64,000 bases of DNA from Muraenolepis orangiensis (Eukaryota; Chordata; Actinopteri; Gadiformes; Muraenolepididae), in the NCBI GenBank assembly GCA_027704905.1, contig CM051001.1, forward strand, positions 22,490,552 through 22,554,551, written 5' to 3'. The translations under genes and the position numbers were made by a program. The notes beneath the pieces were generated by a model. That model saw only the letters and a list, made by a program, of their open reading frames with translations, had not been told where the DNA came from and ran no database searches. Below, piece after piece: positions 54,600 through 64,000 of the stretch; positions within the stretch are counted from its first letter, which is position 1; the number at the start of each line of letters is the position of its first letter.

Positions 54600-56650
54600 C
54601 TCTTCGTCACTTCGATAACCCTTTTTCAGTTTAGCGCACCGTTACACTCTTGGTCGCGATCCCTCTTTCCCCTTGAGCGGCTGGATGTTCCGCGGTGCAT
54701 GCCGGTACCTGAAGTCCTTACTCCTCCCACCCCGCCGGTACGCGAGCCTGGGCGTGGATGACCGAACACTACATATCCCAAGCTAAGATGTCCACCTTCT
54801 ACCCACCAGACTCTGAGACTGAAAGATACTGTACTGGACTGTCTTGACGAACACCCCCCCGGACTTTTAGAACCGAAAACCGTCGAGATTAGTGGACAGC
54901 AACGAGCGGCAGTGCGAGACGTTGGACCCTTTTTTTTTTATCTAAGCCGAGCCATGTGACGTTTGTGTGCCATTCGTGCGAACGGGTTCGTAACTGTTTC
55001 TGTCATTTGACATATTATCTTGCTGGCTAATTACCTTTTAGAATTATTCAGTATTTGGAGAGTGTGGAGACGACCAGAATCCTCGCGGGTCGGTACTCGC
55101 GAATGCCTCGCAGCGCTGAAGTGGTTCCCTTTAGGGCCGATACGGACCACTTGGTGTCGGTCGGTCGGTCAGGGATAATACATACAGTAGCGTGTCTAAA
55201 CATGTAAACCACTGGGTGTAATGCGGAGGCTTCGGCGGTACTTTGCTGCGCGGAGGGGTCGGAACATTTTGTGTTATTGGACGCTGGAGTTTGATATTGT
55301 TTGCCGTTTCGTTGTACTAGTGGCGACCCTCGAAGCGCTGGCCTGTAAGTTCGCTGTTGTCCGTCCACCCCATCGGCTAGTGGTCCTCCAGCGGGGCACT
55401 TCTTAATACAAACATTTGTTACCAACTCAGTGAAGTGAATGGCCCCAATCCGTAGCGTTGCCATGGCTTGGTTAAAATCGACCAGGGTGTTTTGTGAAGC
55501 ACGTCATGGGTGATGTATACCGACGGGCGTTCTCCGTATGTATCGATTGCTAATCATTATAGTTTGATGTGACTGTTACCTGATTATTTTTTTGTTTTTT
55601 TGGGGGGGGGGGGGTCGGTTGATGGTGGGTGGGTGTGGGGGGGGTGATGTCGACTGGGCTACGTTATCGGCAACGCTGTGACGGACACGGCGGCGGTTGT
55701 TGCCACATTGTGCCTTTTCGAGAGCGAACGACGCAGCCCAGGCACTCGGTGTGAAATGCTCGTGTCAGTGCTTTGCCTCGGACAAAGCACCAGCCTTCAT
55801 TAAATAATACACACACATCAACACACAGACACACACAAAAACAGAGGACATAGAGAACATATCGGTTATTGAGACTTGATCTGAGCCCCGGGGAAACACG
55901 ACAGCCATGTCGGCGTGCTCGCGTGTTGTCTGTAGATAGAGCGATCACCTGAGAGGCGATTGTCGTCCTCGCGCAAGAACGACCGTTCGCCATCTCCCCG
56001 CGAGCGACCCGGAGATCTCCAGAGTTTCTCCCGCGGCGATATCGACAGAAAACGAACTATTTATAGACCTCCTTCTTGTATATATCCGGCTGACATTGCT
56101 CATATCTTGACACTTTTTTCCACGCAATCGTGTCATTGGGACGTGTCTCCTTTTGTGTGCCGTGAGATGGACAGGGAGCTGGCCCGGGTGGACGGGGTTT
56201 AGATTTGGGGGTTTAAATGTGGGTTGGTTGTTTACCTAGTCTGGCGGTGACTTTAGTTTTTTTTGTTTTTGTGTGGTGAATGAAGTGCAGACTATTTCAC
56301 AAACGTGTGTCTAAACGCAAGCTGATTTAATCCAAGTGATGTGGCTGGGTGGAGGGGATAGGGGGGGGTGGGTGGATAGACGGCGTATATGCAGCACAAA
56401 GACAAACTAGCTGTAAGCAACACGATGTCACAAGGTAATGAATGCAGAGCCTCCTTGCACACACAGCGGTAGCTGCATCGCTGTGCCCCGTTTTTTTTTT
56501 GTCCGCGGTGATCGCAGATTCCAGCGGAGACGTTGTGTGTTGGGGAGGAAGGAGGGGAGGGGAGGGGAGGGGGGGTAGTGGGTGTCCGTCCGTGGTGACG
56601 TGCCGTAGAGATCGTCCCTGTTCCGTCTACTACTTTATCTGCAAGTACTT
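54600..56650. promoter_or_regulatory. CG-rich stretch, probable bcorl1 promoter / first non-coding exon region
   Basis: CpG dinucleotides are visibly commoner here than in the flanks, with G-rich runs near 55590-55650 and 56350-56580. It is the only such stretch upstream of bcorl1. No start site or splice donor can be assigned with confidence. Confidence 0.35.
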
Positions 56651-57164
56651 CGGGATCCCGGTATGACTGAGTGATCAGAGCATCCCTGGGCGCCTCCTGA
56701 CAGCATCATGGTGTAGTCCCGTCTCTTCTATCTATAGCAGAGGGATGGGGTTCTGCGAGAAAAGTTACCCTCAAATGTTGCCCTGTTCTCCTTCTTAATG
56801 TTTTTTTTAATGGTTATACCCAGTTGAAGAAAACCAATATTATTTTGATTGTCTTGTGGAAGTCGATTTATTTTTACCTCATTTAACTTATGCAATGACT
56901 TATGCGGTGTCACAGAAGGCTGCGACGGGAAAACGATTATTTTCCAGATACGATTCACGACCACCACAGAAACTTTGAAATGTATTTCTTGTCTATGTGA
57001 TATGTACCAGTTAACATTTTGTGGCACTTGCCGACTGCCCAGCAATGTATATCCTGCTAACTACACAGTCACGGAGCAACACTTTTATTAAAGTATCTGC
57101 TTGATCTATTATGCTTAATCTAGAGAATTACAAATCTAAATAGATTCAAGAGTCAATAATTGTA

Positions 57165-57255
57165 TTTGCCATTTGCAACAATGGAATGCTTACTCCCCAT
57201 TCCCTCCCACAGTATGACATTCTATAACACAATACTATAAGAATACTATACACCC
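57165..57255 (-). mobile_element. LINE 3' tail, short
   Basis: 'atttgccatttgcaacaatgg' followed by 'gcttactccccattccctccc', the extreme 3' end of the same LINE family, about 0.5 kb before the first bcorl1 coding exon. Confidence 0.65.
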
Positions 57256-57842
57256 CCGAGGTTTTGGGTACCTGTCTATTTTTCTGTGCTTGACCGAAAC
57301 TGCTGCCAATGCATGTAAACCTATGTGATGCAGAAGAATCATTTGGGACATGACCATTTATACCCCGTACTCCTGTCTTGGCAGTTGCATATCTCTATAA
57401 TGGGCGTGTTTTGGTGAATTAAAACCACTTTGCTATTCAACAGAAAGCCACTGTGAAGTAGTCCACATTATCTGCCTGTTATGCCTGAATATATTGACAA
57501 GAAAAACAGTGTTCCTCAATTCACTGGGCATAACTGTACTTCTCTGAATCATTGCTCTGTTTTGAGGAAATTGTACAATATCTGGTGTATCTGCTGTACA
57601 AACACAGCTTAGTGGGAAGTTTTTAATCTGTTCACCCAAAGCCCTCTTATACCAACATGGACCCATAGTTGCTACACATTTATATGAAAGTCTTCAAATA
57701 AAATGTTACGACATATTCCTTTAAAAAAATTAATAAAATGTTTTCCCCCATTTACTTCACAGCTTATCGCCGCATTTCAAGGAAACTTATATTAATTGGC
57801 GCACAACCTCCTCCTCAGAGATGTTGTGTTAAAGAAACACCT

Positions 57843-63841
<5,999 letters not shown>

Positions 63842-64000
63842 GTGAGATGATGATGCCCCCCTAGCACCCATTGCCCAAACACCAAGAGCACAAAGTCGCT
63901 TCTAAACGTGTATTTTGGTCCGTGTGTCTTTTCTGAGCCTATTGGATTGTGTCATTCGTCACAGCAAATGTCTGCGTGGAGACTGTGGAGAACATCACAT

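Noticed and set aside
54326..55464. Open frames of 94 and 138 codons in the CG-rich region
   Set aside because: No recognisable domain, no matching splice sites, on the strand opposite to bcorl1; likely a promoter region by composition.

Overview
This 64 kb window is nuclear DNA of a ray-finned fish (teleost). It has spliced vertebrate genes with GT-AG introns, very dense long (AC)n/(GT)n microsatellites, fragments of an L2/CR1-like LINE, tRNA-derived SINEs and other dispersed repeats of kinds familiar from fish genomes. The heavy load of AC dinucleotides and C/G homopolymers recalls gadiform genomes, but the species cannot be fixed from this sequence. There are no bacterial, viral or CRISPR features.

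Layout. Seven protein-coding genes and one tRNA gene can be supported: cenpi (-, 5' part only, runs off the left edge), tmem35a/NACHO (-, with an apparent one-base frameshift), arl13a (-, nine exons, 420 aa), xkrx (+, three exons, 478 aa), nox1 (+, thirteen exons, 565 aa), cstf2 (-, twelve exons, 474 aa), tRNA-Val(UAC) (-) and bcorl1 (+, runs off the right edge). Exon boundaries were placed by hand from splice sites, reading phase and remembered similarity to the vertebrate families. For arl13a, xkrx, nox1 and cstf2 all phases close and the whole reading frame is a multiple of three.

The order and relative orientation cenpi-tmem35a-arl13a-xkrx-nox1-cstf2 is that of human Xq22.1, read backwards. 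TRMT2B, which I recall lying between TMEM35A and ARL13A in human, has no room here (0.9 kb). On the far side of cstf2 the neighbour is bcorl1, which in human lies further out at Xq26, so the collinear block ends there. The neighbours are a conserved block, not an operon. Their roles are separate: kinetochore assembly (cenpi), acetylcholine-receptor folding (tmem35a), cilium GTPase (arl13a), XK-family membrane protein (xkrx), superoxide production (nox1), pre-mRNA 3'-end formation (cstf2) and transcriptional corepression (bcorl1).

Between genes: 11.1-18.5 kb holds two LINE fragments, a perfect 55-bp palindrome and microsatellites. 25.7-28.9 kb is xkrx 3'UTR and the nox1 upstream region. 33.6-35.6 kb is the tail-to-tail nox1/cstf2 interval. 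45.4-57.8 kb holds the tRNA, several LINE 3' tails, a tandem duplication and a CG-rich stretch likely to be the bcorl1 promoter. I found no convincing undescribed system. The most interesting items are the tmem35a frameshift, a bcorl1 exon that runs straight into a 179-nt (GT)n array, and repeated placement of C homopolymers and microsatellites right at splice sites.
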